Assembly: GCF_004120195.1 (NCBI RefSeq)
Contig: NZ_SCHN01000008.1
Coordinates: 285,973 to 349,972, forward strand
DNA length: 64,000 bases
Reading direction: 5' to 3'
Source of the DNA: Enterovibrio baiacu
Lineage (GTDB): Bacteria > Pseudomonadota > Gammaproteobacteria > Enterobacterales > Vibrionaceae
Positions within the stretch are counted from its first letter, which is position 1. Every line of letters begins with the position of its first letter. The notes under the pieces are model-generated. The model saw only the letters and a list, made by a program, of their open reading frames with translations, searched no databases and was not told where the DNA came from. The position numbers and the translations under genes were made by a program. Shown one piece after another: positions 16,547-26,465 of the stretch.

Positions 16547-18277
16547 TTACATACGCTCTAGCGTTTTAATACCAAGTAGATCAAGACCTTGTTTGATAGT
16601 TTTCGACGTCAGCGCAGCCAGTTTCAAACGACTTTGCTTCGTTTCGCCTTCAGCATTTAGCACTGGGCAAGCTTCATAGAAGCTAGAGAAAGTGCCCGCC
16701 AATTCGAAGAGGTAACCACACATAATGTGGGGTTGGCCTTCACGCGCAACAGACTGTACTGCTTCTTCGAATTGAAGCAGCTTAGACACAAGTGCTTTCT
16801 CTTTGTCGTCTGCAATCAAGATCTTACCGTCGATAGCGTTAGGATCGATACCTGCTTTGTTGAAGATAGATGCTACACGGGTGTAAGCATACTGCATGTA
16901 CGGTGCAGTGTTACCTTCGAATGCCAGCATGTTGTCCCAGTCGAAGATGTAGTCAGTGGTACGGTGCTTAGACAGATCTGAGTATTTCACCGCAGCCATG
17001 GCAACAGTTTCTGCGATGTTTGCTTTCTCTTCAGCAGACAAGTCAGGGTTTTTCTCTTCGATCAGTTTCTTCGCACGCACTTCCGCTTCATCAAGCAGGT
17101 CAGCCAAACGTACCGTACCGCCTGCGCGAGTTTTAAATGGACGACCGTCTTTACCCAGCATCATGCCGAATGCATGGTGTTCTAGGCTCACAGACTCAGG
17201 AACGTATCCTGCTTTACGTACGATGGTCCACGCTTGCATCAGGTGCTGGTGCTGACGTGAATCAATGAAGTACAACACGCGGTCTGCATTGAAGGTTTCG
17301 TAGCGGTATTTCGCACACGCGATATCCGTGGTGGTGTACAAGAAGCCGCCGTCGCGTTTTTGGATGATAACACCCATCGCTTCGCCATCTTTGTTCTTGA
17401 ACTCATCAAGGAACACAACCATTGCGCCGTCATCTTCAACCGCCAAGCCTTGTGCTTTAAGGTCTTCAACGATGCCTGCAAGCATGCTGTTGTACATGCT
17501 TTCACCCATCACGTCTTTGTCAGTCAACGAAACGTTTAGGCGATCGTAGTTACGTTGGTTTTGCTCAAGGGTGATTTTAACCAGCGTTTTCCATTTTTCT
17601 TTGCAGTACTCGTCGCCGCTTTGTAGGCGAACAACGTAGTTACGTGCCGTTTTCGCGAACGCTTCGTCTTCGTCATACAACTTTTTAGATTCGCGGTAGA
17701 AGCCTTCGATGTCGCTCAGGTCCATCGAGATGTCACCGCCTTCCGCTTCGTGACGCTCAAGGTTCGCGATGAGCATACCGAACTGCGTGCCCCAATCACC
17801 AAGGTGGTTAGCACGTGTCACGTTGTGGCCCAAGAACTCAAGGGTACGAACAACGGCATCACCAATGATGGTTGAACGCAGGTGACCAACGTGCATTTCT
17901 TTCGCTACGTTTGGTGCTGAGTAGTCAACAACGATGTTTTGTTTGTCAGCTTCTGCCACACCTAGGCGGCTGTCAGAAAGGGCTGCATCAGCTTGTGCTG
18001 CTAACCATTCTGTATCAAGGAAGATATTAATAAAGCCTGGACCCGCAATTTCAGTTTTCGAAGCAATGCCATCGAGATCCAGTACATCCAACACTTTTTG
18101 CGCGAAATCGCGTGGGTTGCCGCCAAGTTTTTTAGCAATGCCCATGATGCCGTTTGCTTGATAGTCACCAAATTGTGGTTTTGCTGATTGACGAACTGCA
18201 GCTGGGCTGCCTTCTGGTGCACCGGCTGCAACCATCGCTGCCGATACTTTGTCATTGAGAAGGGCTTGAATATTCAC
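16547..18277 (-). CDS. argS: Arginyl-tRNA synthetase
   Basis: Class I aminoacyl-tRNA synthetase (576 aa, normal length). The N-terminal additional domain leads into the HIGH-like signature, here HVGHLRST (about residues 128-135, after NVAKEM). The conserved [11 protein letters not shown] region and the C-terminal anticodon-binding DALR domain ([31 protein letters not shown]) follow. It ends KTLERM, the usual terminal motif. It is transcribed alone on the minus strand with its own terminator. Confidence 0.98.
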   Translation of the reverse strand: MNIQALLNDKVSAAMVAAGAPEGSPAAVRQSAKPQFGDYQANGIMGIAKKLGGNPRDFAQKVLDVLDLDGIASKTEIAGPGFINIFLDTEWLAAQADAALSDSRLGVAEADKQNIVVDYSAPNVAKEMHVGHLRSTIIGDAVVRTLEFLGHNVTRANHLGDWGTQFGMLIANLERHEAEGGDISMDLSDIEGFYRESKKLYDEDEAFAKTARNYVVRLQSGDEYCKEKWKTLVKITLEQNQRNYDRLNVSLTDKDVMGESMYNSMLAGIVEDLKAQGLAVEDDGAMVVFLDEFKNKDGEAMGVIIQKRDGGFLYTTTDIACAKYRYETFNADRVLYFIDSRQHQHLMQAWTIVRKAGYVPESVSLEHHAFGMMLGKDGRPFKTRAGGTVRLADLLDEAEVRAKKLIEEKNPDLSAEEKANIAETVAMAAVKYSDLSKHRTTDYIFDWDNMLAFEGNTAPYMQYAYTRVASIFNKAGIDPNAIDGKILIADDKEKALVSKLLQFEEAVQSVAREGQPHIMCGYLFELAGTFSSFYEACPVLNAEGETKQSRLKLAALTSKTIKQGLDLLGIKTLERM

Positions 18278-18658
18278 GTGCTTACCTTAATTTTATTACC
18301 CGACTGACACCGCGTGATATTGGATCACGACGATGGGCTTACTTGTCATGGTACTAAAGCAAAAATCCGTCAACGATACCCAATGATAAATGTTCATTGC
18401 AGGGCATGGTTGACGGCTTTAATACCAAGCGTTCGGCACAGAATACGGGTGCAGATAGATAGGCGTAATAATACCCACAAATAGCTGCGGTTTGAAACCC
18501 AAATGCGGTGAAATACCTTGATTTCATTGTCGCCGCGCTTTGTTCATTTCTTTACAACAGGATTCTGGAGAAAATTCACGCGTTCGATAGGCTATTGTTA
18601 ATGCCGTTCTTGGGATGGGATACTAAGAGTGTTTTCCATGACGATTAAAGAGATATTC
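18278..18658. other. Intergenic region between argS and the YecM-like gene
   Basis: 381 bp of divergent promoter space. I find no convincing open frame, repeat, terminator or named operator. It presumably carries the two outward promoters. Confidence 0.5.
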
Positions 18659-19231
18659 ATGTCATCACTTACTGTTGAGCACCTTTTCTCCTCACTGCTG
18701 CCGTTTAGCCAGCGTTTACAAGGGTTGATTGACACGCTCGGGCTTGATCTTTCGCCTTATGACACTGACCACATTGCCCTTCGCGTGAATGACGCAGAGC
18801 AAGCCAAACAATTGCATCAAGCATGGTTGGCACACGGCGATGAAATTTCAAACAACATGATCAACGGGCGCCCAATCGTGGTGGTAAAAACACATGCAGC
18901 GCTCATGTTTGGTGGTTGGAAAACACACTGTGTGGAATTGCCTTATCCTGGCGATAAAGCTTACCCAGAAGAGGGTTGGGAACATGCGGAGTGGGTTATT
19001 CCTTCTCTCGCCACCACGCCAGAAGCCTTGCTTGAAGATGTGTTCGCTTTATTTCCAGCCCTAAAAAGTGAATGGGACACATTGGAAGAGAAGGGCGTGA
19101 AGGTCAAACTCAGTTCACCGTCTGGAGAAGGGGAGCGGTTGGCGAACCCTACGGTCGCGTTCAAGGCTAAAGGTGTTTGTATCAAGCTCCATCCGGTCAC
19201 GTTAGAACAAGTGATTGAGAGCGAGCAGTAA
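18659..19231 (+). CDS. yecM: YecM-family protein (VOC-fold metal-binding superfamily)
   Basis: About 190 residues, resembling E. coli YecM, a glyoxalase/VOC-fold protein of unknown substrate. Seen motifs: DTDHIALRVND (about 35-45), NGRPIVVVKTHAAL, and the C-terminal ELPYPGDKAYPEEGWEH with LHPVTLEQVI. An upstream in-frame start at 18629 exists, but the ATG at 18659 has AAAGAGA five bases before it and gives the expected N-terminus. E. coli also keeps yecM near argS. A metal-dependent catalytic role is only implied by fold. Confidence 0.8.
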   Translation: MSSLTVEHLFSSLLPFSQRLQGLIDTLGLDLSPYDTDHIALRVNDAEQAKQLHQAWLAHGDEISNNMINGRPIVVVKTHAALMFGGWKTHCVELPYPGDKAYPEEGWEHAEWVIPSLATTPEALLEDVFALFPALKSEWDTLEEKGVKVKLSSPSGEGERLANPTVAFKAKGVCIKLHPVTLEQVIESEQ

Positions 19232-19259
19232 CCGCAAAAGTCCCATTCCTCCTCACTTC

Positions 19260-19290
19260 GCAGAGCTAAAATTTGCCTCATTAGCTCTGC
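19260..19290 (+). terminator. Hairpin after the YecM-like gene (possible terminator)
   Basis: A perfect 10-bp stem, GCAGAGCTAA (19260-19269) with TTAGCTCTGC (19281-19290), and an 11-nt loop. No proper T-run follows, so termination is likely weak or factor-assisted. Confidence 0.5.
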
Positions 19291-19375
19291 TTATGATCAC
19301 CATAAGGACTGACAATTAGAGCATCTTCAGCAATCTCGTTACCTTACTCGCGTACTCAACTTACAGGTGACGATT

Positions 19376-20497
19376 ATGAAGAAAACGCTATTGGCCCTCA
19401 TTCTAGGCTCAACTTTTGTCGTGGCAGGATGCTCTTCATCAAACCATGGTAACAACGATCATGTTGTTGACCGCCCAGAACCGACAGATCCGAGCTTCGG
19501 TATAGATCCACCGACAGTTGATCGCCCTGAGCCGGCTGATCCCAATTTTGGGATTCCAGCAGCACCTGTTATCCCTGATTTTGACGAGACACCGGACTGG
19601 GGGCTGGATATTGGAGATACACCCGACTGGGGCGGTGTAATTGGCGATATTCATGTTGATAACGATGGGCTAGTGCGCTTTGAGGGGCAGGAATACCAAA
19701 TCACTGGTTATGATGAGATGACGAAAGAATTTGCTCTTGTTGATAAAGACGGTGAGGCTGTCGCAGCAAGAATTATGGGAGATGGCACCATTGGTGTGAT
19801 TTATAAACAGCAGGTTTATTTTTTCAATATTACCCGTTTTGCTTTCACCCCAGATTACGACTTTGGTGTTGACTCGAATCTTGATTACGTCGCCAAAGAC
19901 GATATTACTGCGGTACTCAATCTGCAAAAAGAAATCATCAAAGCATATAACCAAGATGATCTGATCGGCGAGTATCTTAAATACGGATCTGGTATTCATT
20001 ACGACCAAGCCAAGATGGAGCAAGCTGCATTCACTGTGGTGGCTTACTACCTAACGACAGATGCGGATCTCGATCTTCAACACAAACTTGGCGCGTTAGC
20101 ATTCTCATTCAATGGCAATGTATCGATTGCTCACTCGATTGTGGTTGATGCACTAAAGCACATTGATAAAAACGTGGCTGACTCAGACAAACAAGCGGTG
20201 CTGCGCAGTATCAATGATTACCTAGGCACTGAACATGACAGCATCCAAAGTGTTTACGAAGGGGTGTATCGTCACGGACAAGATATGCTCTCTCGCCTTG
20301 GTGTGTCTGGCAATGAAGGGAACCGCTACACCATCGCATTGATCCGTAATATTCAGCGTCACGGCTGGGACAATGTAAAAGGCAAGATTGAAGATCACAT
20401 CAAAAACAACCCGCAGCCGATGCAGATAAATGCCCCTGCGCGAAACATCGACCGCGACAGAGTGCGCAGCGAAATTCGTCACCGTATTAGCCAGTAA
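19376..20497 (+). CDS. Predicted lipoprotein of unknown function
   Basis: 373 aa, not recognised. It starts MKKTLLALILGSTFVVAGCSSS, a lipoprotein signal peptide with lipobox VAGC (Cys21), so it is anchored to a membrane. Residues about 30-65 hold a 17-residue tandem repeat (VDRPEPTDPSFGIDPPT then VDRPEPADPNFGIPAAP), followed by a twice-used DTPDWG motif: a proline/aspartate-rich stalk. The rest is a soluble region with a helical C-terminal half. A strong terminator follows and then a beta-barrel gene in the same direction; whether the two cooperate is unknown. Confidence 0.75.
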   Translation: MKKTLLALILGSTFVVAGCSSSNHGNNDHVVDRPEPTDPSFGIDPPTVDRPEPADPNFGIPAAPVIPDFDETPDWGLDIGDTPDWGGVIGDIHVDNDGLVRFEGQEYQITGYDEMTKEFALVDKDGEAVAARIMGDGTIGVIYKQQVYFFNITRFAFTPDYDFGVDSNLDYVAKDDITAVLNLQKEIIKAYNQDDLIGEYLKYGSGIHYDQAKMEQAAFTVVAYYLTTDADLDLQHKLGALAFSFNGNVSIAHSIVVDALKHIDKNVADSDKQAVLRSINDYLGTEHDSIQSVYEGVYRHGQDMLSRLGVSGNEGNRYTIALIRNIQRHGWDNVKGKIEDHIKNNPQPMQINAPARNIDRDRVRSEIRHRISQ

Positions 20498-20516
20498 TTC
20501 CTTTTCGGCTCCGGTT

Positions 20517-20543
20517 ACCCGGAGCCATTTTTTCTTCTTATCC
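20517..20543 (+). terminator. Terminator after the lipoprotein gene
   Basis: GGCTCCGG (20517-20524), loop TTAC, CCGGAGCC (20529-20536), then ATTTTTT. A classical intrinsic terminator separating the lipoprotein and barrel genes. Confidence 0.92.
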
Positions 20544-20571
20544 CAAAAGCCACGAGACGCGCCCACACACT

Positions 20572-21216
20572 ATGATAAAAAACATCCTGCTTATGAGCTT
20601 GTTACTGTCACCAGCAATGGCATCTGCCAATATGAACGTGAGCTATTCAGACAACATTTTAGAGTTGGGATACTCGGTGGATATCAAGGATGATTCGTAT
20701 CTGTATTTGGGGGCGGATTCAGCCAACTGGTTTGCGGTTGGTTATGGCCATGCCTACATGTTTGATAACTATGTTCGACTCTCGGGTTATTACGAATATT
20801 CCCAATGGGATAACGTGTTGCTAGGTGACTTTGGTGTGCGAACAAACAGCCATCTCATCGATCTTTCGGTGACTAAATTTTTCCCTGCGTCTTCGATTAA
20901 GTTTGGGGGTAAATACGAACTGATTGATGACAGTGGCTGGGAGTTTGAAGCAGGCGATAAACAAGCGCTCTACACAGGCTACAGCCGATATTTTGAAAAG
21001 TGGTATGCCTCGGCAACCTATACGCATTCATTGAGACAGTATGACGATGAAATGTGGGGTGATAGCGACAGTGATTATCGAAGCAATGAACTGGAGCTGA
21101 CGTTGGGATGGAATCAAGTGTGGAAGGTTTCGCCTTACATCAAAGGCACTGCATTTCGCATGTATGGCGACAATACAGGTTACAGTTGGTCGGTGGGGGG
21201 CAGTGTTTCCTTTTAA
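20572..21216 (+). CDS. Predicted small outer-membrane beta-barrel protein
   Basis: 214 aa with a signal peptide (MIKNILLMSLLLSPAMASA, cleavage near 19). The mature part is an alternating aromatic/polar pattern typical of 8-10-stranded barrels (ILELGYSVDI, YLYLGADSANWFAVGYGHAYMF, LELTLGWNQVW). It ends SWSVGGSVSF, with the C-terminal phenylalanine recognised by the BAM machinery. I do not recognise the family. The promoter must lie in the short gap after the preceding terminator, or transcription reads through it. Confidence 0.75.
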   Translation: MIKNILLMSLLLSPAMASANMNVSYSDNILELGYSVDIKDDSYLYLGADSANWFAVGYGHAYMFDNYVRLSGYYEYSQWDNVLLGDFGVRTNSHLIDLSVTKFFPASSIKFGGKYELIDDSGWEFEAGDKQALYTGYSRYFEKWYASATYTHSLRQYDDEMWGDSDSDYRSNELELTLGWNQVWKVSPYIKGTAFRMYGDNTGYSWSVGGSVSF

Positions 21217-21235
21217 TTGAAACCAATGCAAAGAC

Positions 21236-21265
21236 AAAAAACAGGCCGATTAACTCGGCCTGTTT
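21236..21265. terminator. Convergent terminator between the barrel gene and purU
   Basis: ACAGGCCGA (21241-21249), loop TTAAC, TCGGCCTGT (21255-21263), with five A residues on the left (T-run for minus-strand purU). It is a weaker terminator for plus-strand transcripts. Confidence 0.85.
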
Positions 21266-21287
21266 GCGTTTATTTTTGCAGTTGTGC

Positions 21288-22124
21288 CTACAAAATCACG
21301 GTCTTGTTACCGTAAACGAAGACCTTGTCTTCAAGCACCAAACTGAGTGCATTACTTAGCACTGTTTTCTCGACATCTCGCCCTGCTTTCACCATGTCTT
21401 CAGCACTAAATGTATGGTCAACATGCTTGATGTTCTGGTCGATGATTGGGCCTTCATCAAGATCATTGGTGACGAAGTGCGCCGTTGCCCCCGTTATTTT
21501 CACACCGCGTTGGTATGCCTGATGGTACGGGCGCGCACCAATGAAGGCTGGCAAGAAACTGTGGTGAATGTTGATGATTTGACGCGGGAAGCGGGCAACA
21601 AAGTTTGGCGTGAGCACACGCATGAACTTGGCCAGCACAATGTAATCCGGTGAGTAAGAATCGATAATCTCAATAACCTGATTCTCGTGTGCTTCGCGTT
21701 CGACGTTCTCGTGGCTAACGAAGTGGAATGGAATATCAAACTTCTCCGTCAATGCCGCAAGGGTATTGTGGTTACCAATGACGGCAGCAATATCAACATC
21801 CAACGAGCCATCATACGCTTTCATCAAAATGTCACCCAAGCAGTGCGATTCCTTCGTGACGAGAATCACTATGCGCTTGCGACGCTTGGCATCAACGAGG
21901 CTGCGATGGCTGCCTGCAGGCAGTGCTTGGTCGATATCCATCAAGAAGGTTTCATCATTAAAGATGCCTTCAAGCTCTGTGCGCATGAAGAACTGCCCAG
22001 TGCTGTGATCAACGTATTCGTTGTTATGGATAATGTTGAGCTGATGCTTGTAACAAATGTTGGTGATTTTGGCGATGAGGCCTTGCGCGTCAGGACAATC
22101 CGTCAGCAGAGTCTTTCTTTCCAT
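21288..22124 (-). CDS. purU: Formyltetrahydrofolate deformylase
   Basis: Hydrolyses 10-formyl-THF to formate and THF, balancing one-carbon pools and supplying formate for purine synthesis. The 278 aa show an N-terminal ACT-like regulatory domain (LLTDCPDAQGLIAKITNICYKH, about 5-80) and a C-terminal formyltransferase-fold catalytic domain with the NIHHSFLPAFIGARPYHQAYQRG motif (about 196-219) and GATAHFVTNDLDEGPII. It is a monocistronic minus-strand gene. An alternative assignment as GAR formyltransferase is excluded by the ACT domain and motif details. Confidence 0.97.
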   Translation of the reverse strand: MERKTLLTDCPDAQGLIAKITNICYKHQLNIIHNNEYVDHSTGQFFMRTELEGIFNDETFLMDIDQALPAGSHRSLVDAKRRKRIVILVTKESHCLGDILMKAYDGSLDVDIAAVIGNHNTLAALTEKFDIPFHFVSHENVEREAHENQVIEIIDSYSPDYIVLAKFMRVLTPNFVARFPRQIINIHHSFLPAFIGARPYHQAYQRGVKITGATAHFVTNDLDEGPIIDQNIKHVDHTFSAEDMVKAGRDVEKTVLSNALSLVLEDKVFVYGNKTVIL

Positions 22125-22350
22125 AGAAGCGTGAATCTCGCGAAGTCAAAGTGGTGCTGTAAAGCAGATACGTTTTCCATTTGTTTTACGCTGAATTTTC
22201 CAATAGGTCAAAAATTCGAGATAGATGGGCTGAATAGCGCTGTTTTTTCACCGTCATACTCTCACTATCACACCTTTCCCATTTGATGAATGGCAGGTCG
22301 GTGGGATTGTTGGCATAATGCAGTCCTTTCTAACACTGTATATATGACCA

Positions 22351-24309
22351 ATGATTTCGAAGGTTTTCTCCACAACAGGTGCGCTCGCGAAAGCCATTAA
22401 AGGCTTTCAACCACGTCAACCGCAAACGGACATGGCGATGGCTGTTGAGCGCGCGATAAAAGACAGCTCCCAGCTGGTGGTAGAAGCGGGAACGGGTACG
22501 GGTAAAACCTATGCCTATCTTGCGCCTGCGCTGCTTAGTGGCAAGAAAACCATTGTCAGTACAGGGTCGAAAAACCTTCAAGAGCAGCTTTTTCATCGTG
22601 ACTTGCCGTTGATGATGAATACGCTGGGTTTCACGGGGCGCGTTGCGCTGTTAAAAGGGCGATCCAACTACCTTTGTCCAGAGCGTTTGGGGCGTCAGTT
22701 GATTGAAAGTCATGACGGTCAAGCCGATCCTACCTTGCTCACGCAACTTGTGAAAGTACGCGGTTGGTCATCTGAAACCAAAAGCGGGGATTTGGGCGAG
22801 TGCGATGATTTGGCAGAAGACAGCCCCATCATTCCTACCATCACGTCAACGAACGACAATTGCCTTGGAAAAGAATGCCCAAGTTATAAAGAATGCTTTG
22901 TCGTCAAAGCGCGCAAGAAAGCAATGGATGCTGATCTTGTCGTGGTGAACCACCATCTTTTCTTGGCGGATTTGGCCATAAAGGAAACCGGATTCGGTGA
23001 GTTGATCCCCGAGGCGGAAGTGTTCATTTTCGATGAGGCCCACCAAATTCCAGACATTGCCAGCCAATACTTCGGTCAAAGCTTATCTAGCCGCCAGATT
23101 CAAGAGCTCGCCAAAGACATTCACATTGCATACCGAACGGAACTGCGAGACACCAAGCAGCTTGATAAAGTGGCGGATCGTTTGTCTCATTCGGCGTCGG
23201 ATTTGCGTATTGTTCTCGGCGAGCCGGGCTTTCGCGGTAACTGGCGAGAAATCAGCGCGTCACCCGCAGTGGCGCGTGAATTAGTGAGATTGTCAGATGC
23301 ACTCACGCTCGCCTATGACGTGATCAAACTGTCGCTAGGGCGCAGCCAATTGTTAGATGCGGCGTTTGAACGCACAACCATACTCAAGGCGCGATTGGAG
23401 CGACTGAGCGACACGTCAATTCCCGGTTATTCGTATTGGTATGAGTGCAGTCGTCACCATTTCAGTTTGAACATCACGCCGCTTTCTGTCGCAGAAAAAT
23501 TCCGTGAACAAATTCAGATGCAGCAAGGCGCGTGGATCTTCACGTCTGCGACGTTGGCGGTAAACGACGACTTCAGCCATTTCAGCCACCGTTTAGGCTT
23601 AGAGCCTGCAGAGCAATTTACGTTACCAAGCCCGTTTGACTATGCGTCTCAAGCGATTTTGTGCGTACCCCGTTTTCTACCTGAACCGAATAGCTACGGG
23701 TTGGCGGACAAACTGGTAGACATGCTCGCGCCTGTGATTGAGCAAAATGGCGGCCGCTGTTTTTTCCTTTGCACGTCTCACCAAATGGTGCGTGATTTAT
23801 CGGAGGGCTTTCGAGAGCGTTTTGATTTGCCCGTGCTTGTGCAGGGCGAAATGTCGAAACAGAAATTGTTGGCGGAATTCCTTGAGCTTGGAAATGCGTT
23901 ATTGGTGGCGACGGGGGCTTTCTGGGAAGGGATTGACGTTAGAGGCCAAGCCCTGAGCTGTGTTATTATTGATAAATTGCCTTTTACTGCACCGGACGAT
24001 CCGCTTTTAAAAGCGCGAATCGAAGATTGCAGACTGCAAGGGGGCGATCCGTTTTCCCAAGTCCAAATTCCAGATGCTGTTATCACGCTCAAGCAAGGGG
24101 TAGGACGTCTTATTCGAGACGGACGAGACCACGGCGCATTGATCATTTGTGATAATCGCTTGGTGAGCAGACGCTATGGGGAAACATTCCTTCGCAGTTT
24201 ACCTCCAATCCCACGTACACGGGATTTAGAGAAAGTGAGCGAGTTTCTCGCCGCTATAGACACACATAACAACGATGATGCTGAAGTTCCAGCAACGCCT
24301 GAGGTGTAA
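22351..24309 (+). CDS. yoaA: ATP-dependent DNA helicase, YoaA/DinG family (XPD-like)
   Basis: 652 aa superfamily 2 helicase of the Fe-S XPD-like group. Walker A is VEAGTGTGKTYAY (about 45-57). The Fe-S cysteines are in NYLCPERLG and DNCLGKECPSYKECF (about 110-195), the DEAH box is FDEAHQIPD (about 229-237), and the C-terminal motif V/VI segment is GVGRLIRDGRDHGALIICD. E. coli YoaA works with HolC in tolerating replication damage; that role is assumed here. It is followed immediately by tsaB. Confidence 0.93.
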   Translation: MISKVFSTTGALAKAIKGFQPRQPQTDMAMAVERAIKDSSQLVVEAGTGTGKTYAYLAPALLSGKKTIVSTGSKNLQEQLFHRDLPLMMNTLGFTGRVALLKGRSNYLCPERLGRQLIESHDGQADPTLLTQLVKVRGWSSETKSGDLGECDDLAEDSPIIPTITSTNDNCLGKECPSYKECFVVKARKKAMDADLVVVNHHLFLADLAIKETGFGELIPEAEVFIFDEAHQIPDIASQYFGQSLSSRQIQELAKDIHIAYRTELRDTKQLDKVADRLSHSASDLRIVLGEPGFRGNWREISASPAVARELVRLSDALTLAYDVIKLSLGRSQLLDAAFERTTILKARLERLSDTSIPGYSYWYECSRHHFSLNITPLSVAEKFREQIQMQQGAWIFTSATLAVNDDFSHFSHRLGLEPAEQFTLPSPFDYASQAILCVPRFLPEPNSYGLADKLVDMLAPVIEQNGGRCFFLCTSHQMVRDLSEGFRERFDLPVLVQGEMSKQKLLAEFLELGNALLVATGAFWEGIDVRGQALSCVIIDKLPFTAPDDPLLKARIEDCRLQGGDPFSQVQIPDAVITLKQGVGRLIRDGRDHGALIICDNRLVSRRYGETFLRSLPPIPRTRDLEKVSEFLAAIDTHNNDDAEVPATPEV

Positions 24310-25026
24310 ATGACATCTAAAATTCTTGCCGTCGACACGGCGACTGAAAACTGCTCTGTAGCGCTAAAAATCGGCAACGACACGATTGCGCGCTGTGAAA
24401 TGGCACCCCGCGAGCACACGGTTAAAATTCTGCCAATGGTTGATAGCGTTTTGGCGGAAGCGGGTTTGACCTTGCGAGAACTCGATGCGCTGGCTTTTGG
24501 CCGTGGACCGGGCAGTTTCACTGGAGTACGTATCGGTATTGGTATTGCGCAAGGATTGGCGTTTGGTGCAGACATTCCTATGGTGGGCGTTTCCACCATG
24601 GCAGCCATGGCGCAACAGGCTTACCGCCGTAATCAATCAACACAGGTATTGTCAGCGATTGATGCGCGTATGAATGAAATTTACTTCGGTGGTTACCAGC
24701 GCCTTGAAAACGGCGATTGGGAAACCGTCCATGAAGAAGCCGTGCTTCCACCTGAAATGCTCGCAGCGCAGCTCAGTGAAAATGCTGCGGTCAGCACAGA
24801 AAATGCATGGGCGATCGCGGGAACAGGTTGGCCAGCCTACCCAGATTTGGCAAGCCAACTACACTTATCCGTAACGGAAAGTGGCGTTCTGTATCCAGAA
24901 TCAGAAGACATGTTAGTGCTTGCTCATCATGCGTTGTTGCGTGGTGAAGCTGTGGATGCGGAGCACGCCAGCCCTGTGTATTTGCGAGACACGGTAGCGT
25001 GGAAAAAGCTGCCAGGTCGCGAATAA
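24310..25026 (+). CDS. tsaB: tRNA threonylcarbamoyladenosine biosynthesis protein TsaB
   Basis: Non-catalytic ASKHA-fold partner of TsaD in making t6A37 in ANN-decoding tRNAs (cytoplasmic TsaBDE complex). The 238 aa have the hallmark start [15 protein letters not shown] and [23 protein letters not shown] (about 60-82). It begins the base after the yoaA stop, so the two genes are likely cotranscribed, an arrangement also seen in other gamma-proteobacteria. Confidence 0.96.
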   Translation: MTSKILAVDTATENCSVALKIGNDTIARCEMAPREHTVKILPMVDSVLAEAGLTLRELDALAFGRGPGSFTGVRIGIGIAQGLAFGADIPMVGVSTMAAMAQQAYRRNQSTQVLSAIDARMNEIYFGGYQRLENGDWETVHEEAVLPPEMLAAQLSENAAVSTENAWAIAGTGWPAYPDLASQLHLSVTESGVLYPESEDMLVLAHHALLRGEAVDAEHASPVYLRDTVAWKKLPGRE

Positions 25027-25054
25027 CGCCTAATTACCATCAATAAGGTCAGCC

Positions 25055-25345
25055 ATGGTTTCGATTCAAGGATTACCGCAGCCCATTCAGCGCCCGTCCA
25101 CCACGCGGCGCAAGAAAAGTGATAACGCCTCACCCAGTGAGAATACGGCCAAGCCGTCGGTTGTTGCTACTGCAGTCTCTCTTGGTATTCGAAACCCTGA
25201 ACTGGCACAAGAAGCCCATCAGCAAATTCATTACGATTTGCCGGATGGCAAAAGTCGACATGCCCTCGCGTCTTACATGGACATAAAGAACCAAGCAAGA
25301 CGCGAAGAGTTGGCGGCCTTATTCGGTGTTGATATCTTTGTCTAA
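25055..25345 (+). CDS. Small conserved-looking protein of unknown function
   Basis: 96 aa, basic and low-complexity at the N-terminus (PIQRPSTTRRKKSDNASPSE) and ordered at the C-terminus (MDIKNQARREELAALFGVDIFV). No signal peptide, membrane segment or known motif is recognised. An AAGG Shine-Dalgarno sequence lies seven bases before the ATG, and the gene sits 28 bp after tsaB in the same direction, which supports it being real and cotranscribed. I do not assign a function. Confidence 0.7.
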   Translation: MVSIQGLPQPIQRPSTTRRKKSDNASPSENTAKPSVVATAVSLGIRNPELAQEAHQQIHYDLPDGKSRHALASYMDIKNQARREELAALFGVDIFV

Positions 25346-25474
25346 ATCGGTTCGTTTTAACTCCTCGTACCACTTAAGCCGTATATTCTTCCCTGCACAT
25401 TACTGTGTTAGGCTGCGCGCGCTCGTCCCCAGCGCGGCGCTCACGCTGTTCAATTGCTCGTTGGTTTTCTGCGC

Positions 25475-26356
25475 ATGATGACATTACAAGAAGGAAAATT
25501 CGCCGTGAGGCATGGTGATCTCGCGGCGCAAGTCTGTCTTACTGACAGCAATAAGCCAGTGCTTCTCATGTTGCACGGCTGGCAAGATAACAGTGGTAGC
25601 TTCGAACCACTTGTGCCACTGCTTACCGAACGATTTGACCTCGTGTTACCCGATTGGCCGGGACACGGTTTGTCTGATCACAAAGGTCCCGATAGCTTCT
25701 ATCCTTTCTTTGACTATGTTGATGATCTTCACCAGCTTATCTTGCAGTTGGGTGATCGCGCTCTGTACTTGGTTGGGCACTCACTGGGTGGCTTAGTGGC
25801 GTCTTGTTGGTGCGCGGCGTTTCCTGAAAGGGCAAAGGGACTCATCATGATTGAAGCGCTTGGGCCCATGTCCGAGCGAGACGATAAAGTGGTTGAGCGA
25901 TTGAGAAGTGGCGTGTTAAGCCGAGAAACACTCAAGCAACCTCGTGATTTACCGTCGTTTGAAGCGGCGTTAAAACTGCGTCGAGGCATCAACAAAGTGC
26001 CGATGGATGATCTCGCGCCTTTGGTGCGACGTGGCATAGAACAACGAGGCGGTGTGTGGCAGTGGCGACACGACGCGAAATTAAAAACCGAATCCGTGTA
26101 TCGAATGTCAACGCATCATGCCGAGCATTTGATTCGTGGCATTCGTTGTCCGGTGCTCGCCATTATTGGTGATGACGGCTACCCAGAATTACGGGGCCCT
26201 ATGGCCCAACAACGTGCGGCATGGTTTAACGATCTGACCATCGAAACGGTGACAGGAACCCATCATTGTCACCTACAAAGTCAGGCAGATACCGCGGCGT
26301 TGATTAACGATTTTGTGACCAAGCTACACCTCATTGAGTATGAGGATGTTAATTGA
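25475..26356 (+). CDS. Alpha/beta-fold hydrolase
   Basis: About 293 aa soluble alpha/beta hydrolase. The oxyanion-hole motif is LHGWQDNSGSF (about 29-39). The nucleophile elbow is GHSLGG (Ser at about residue 104), and a late histidine lies in GTHHCHLQ (about 262-269), so a Ser-Asp-His triad is likely. It is annotated from the MMTLQEGKF methionine at 25475; an in-frame Met at 25454 lacks a better ribosome site. It lies upstream of fadD with a 109-bp gap. The substrate (ester, lipid or other) cannot be told from sequence. Confidence 0.85.
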   Translation: MMTLQEGKFAVRHGDLAAQVCLTDSNKPVLLMLHGWQDNSGSFEPLVPLLTERFDLVLPDWPGHGLSDHKGPDSFYPFFDYVDDLHQLILQLGDRALYLVGHSLGGLVASCWCAAFPERAKGLIMIEALGPMSERDDKVVERLRSGVLSRETLKQPRDLPSFEAALKLRRGINKVPMDDLAPLVRRGIEQRGGVWQWRHDAKLKTESVYRMSTHHAEHLIRGIRCPVLAIIGDDGYPELRGPMAQQRAAWFNDLTIETVTGTHHCHLQSQADTAALINDFVTKLHLIEYEDVN

Positions 26357-26465
26357 TTGTTACTCATGGTCTAATTGAGTATTAAAACGCTCGTTTAACT
26401 TTTTTGCGTCTGGCACGGGGATATACCCGTGAAAAATACCCGCGAATAATAATAGGAGAGTTCAA

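Noticed and set aside
26360-26390. Possible FadR operator before fadD
   Set aside because: ACTCATGGTCTAATTGAGT shares only part of the FadR consensus; the match is too weak.
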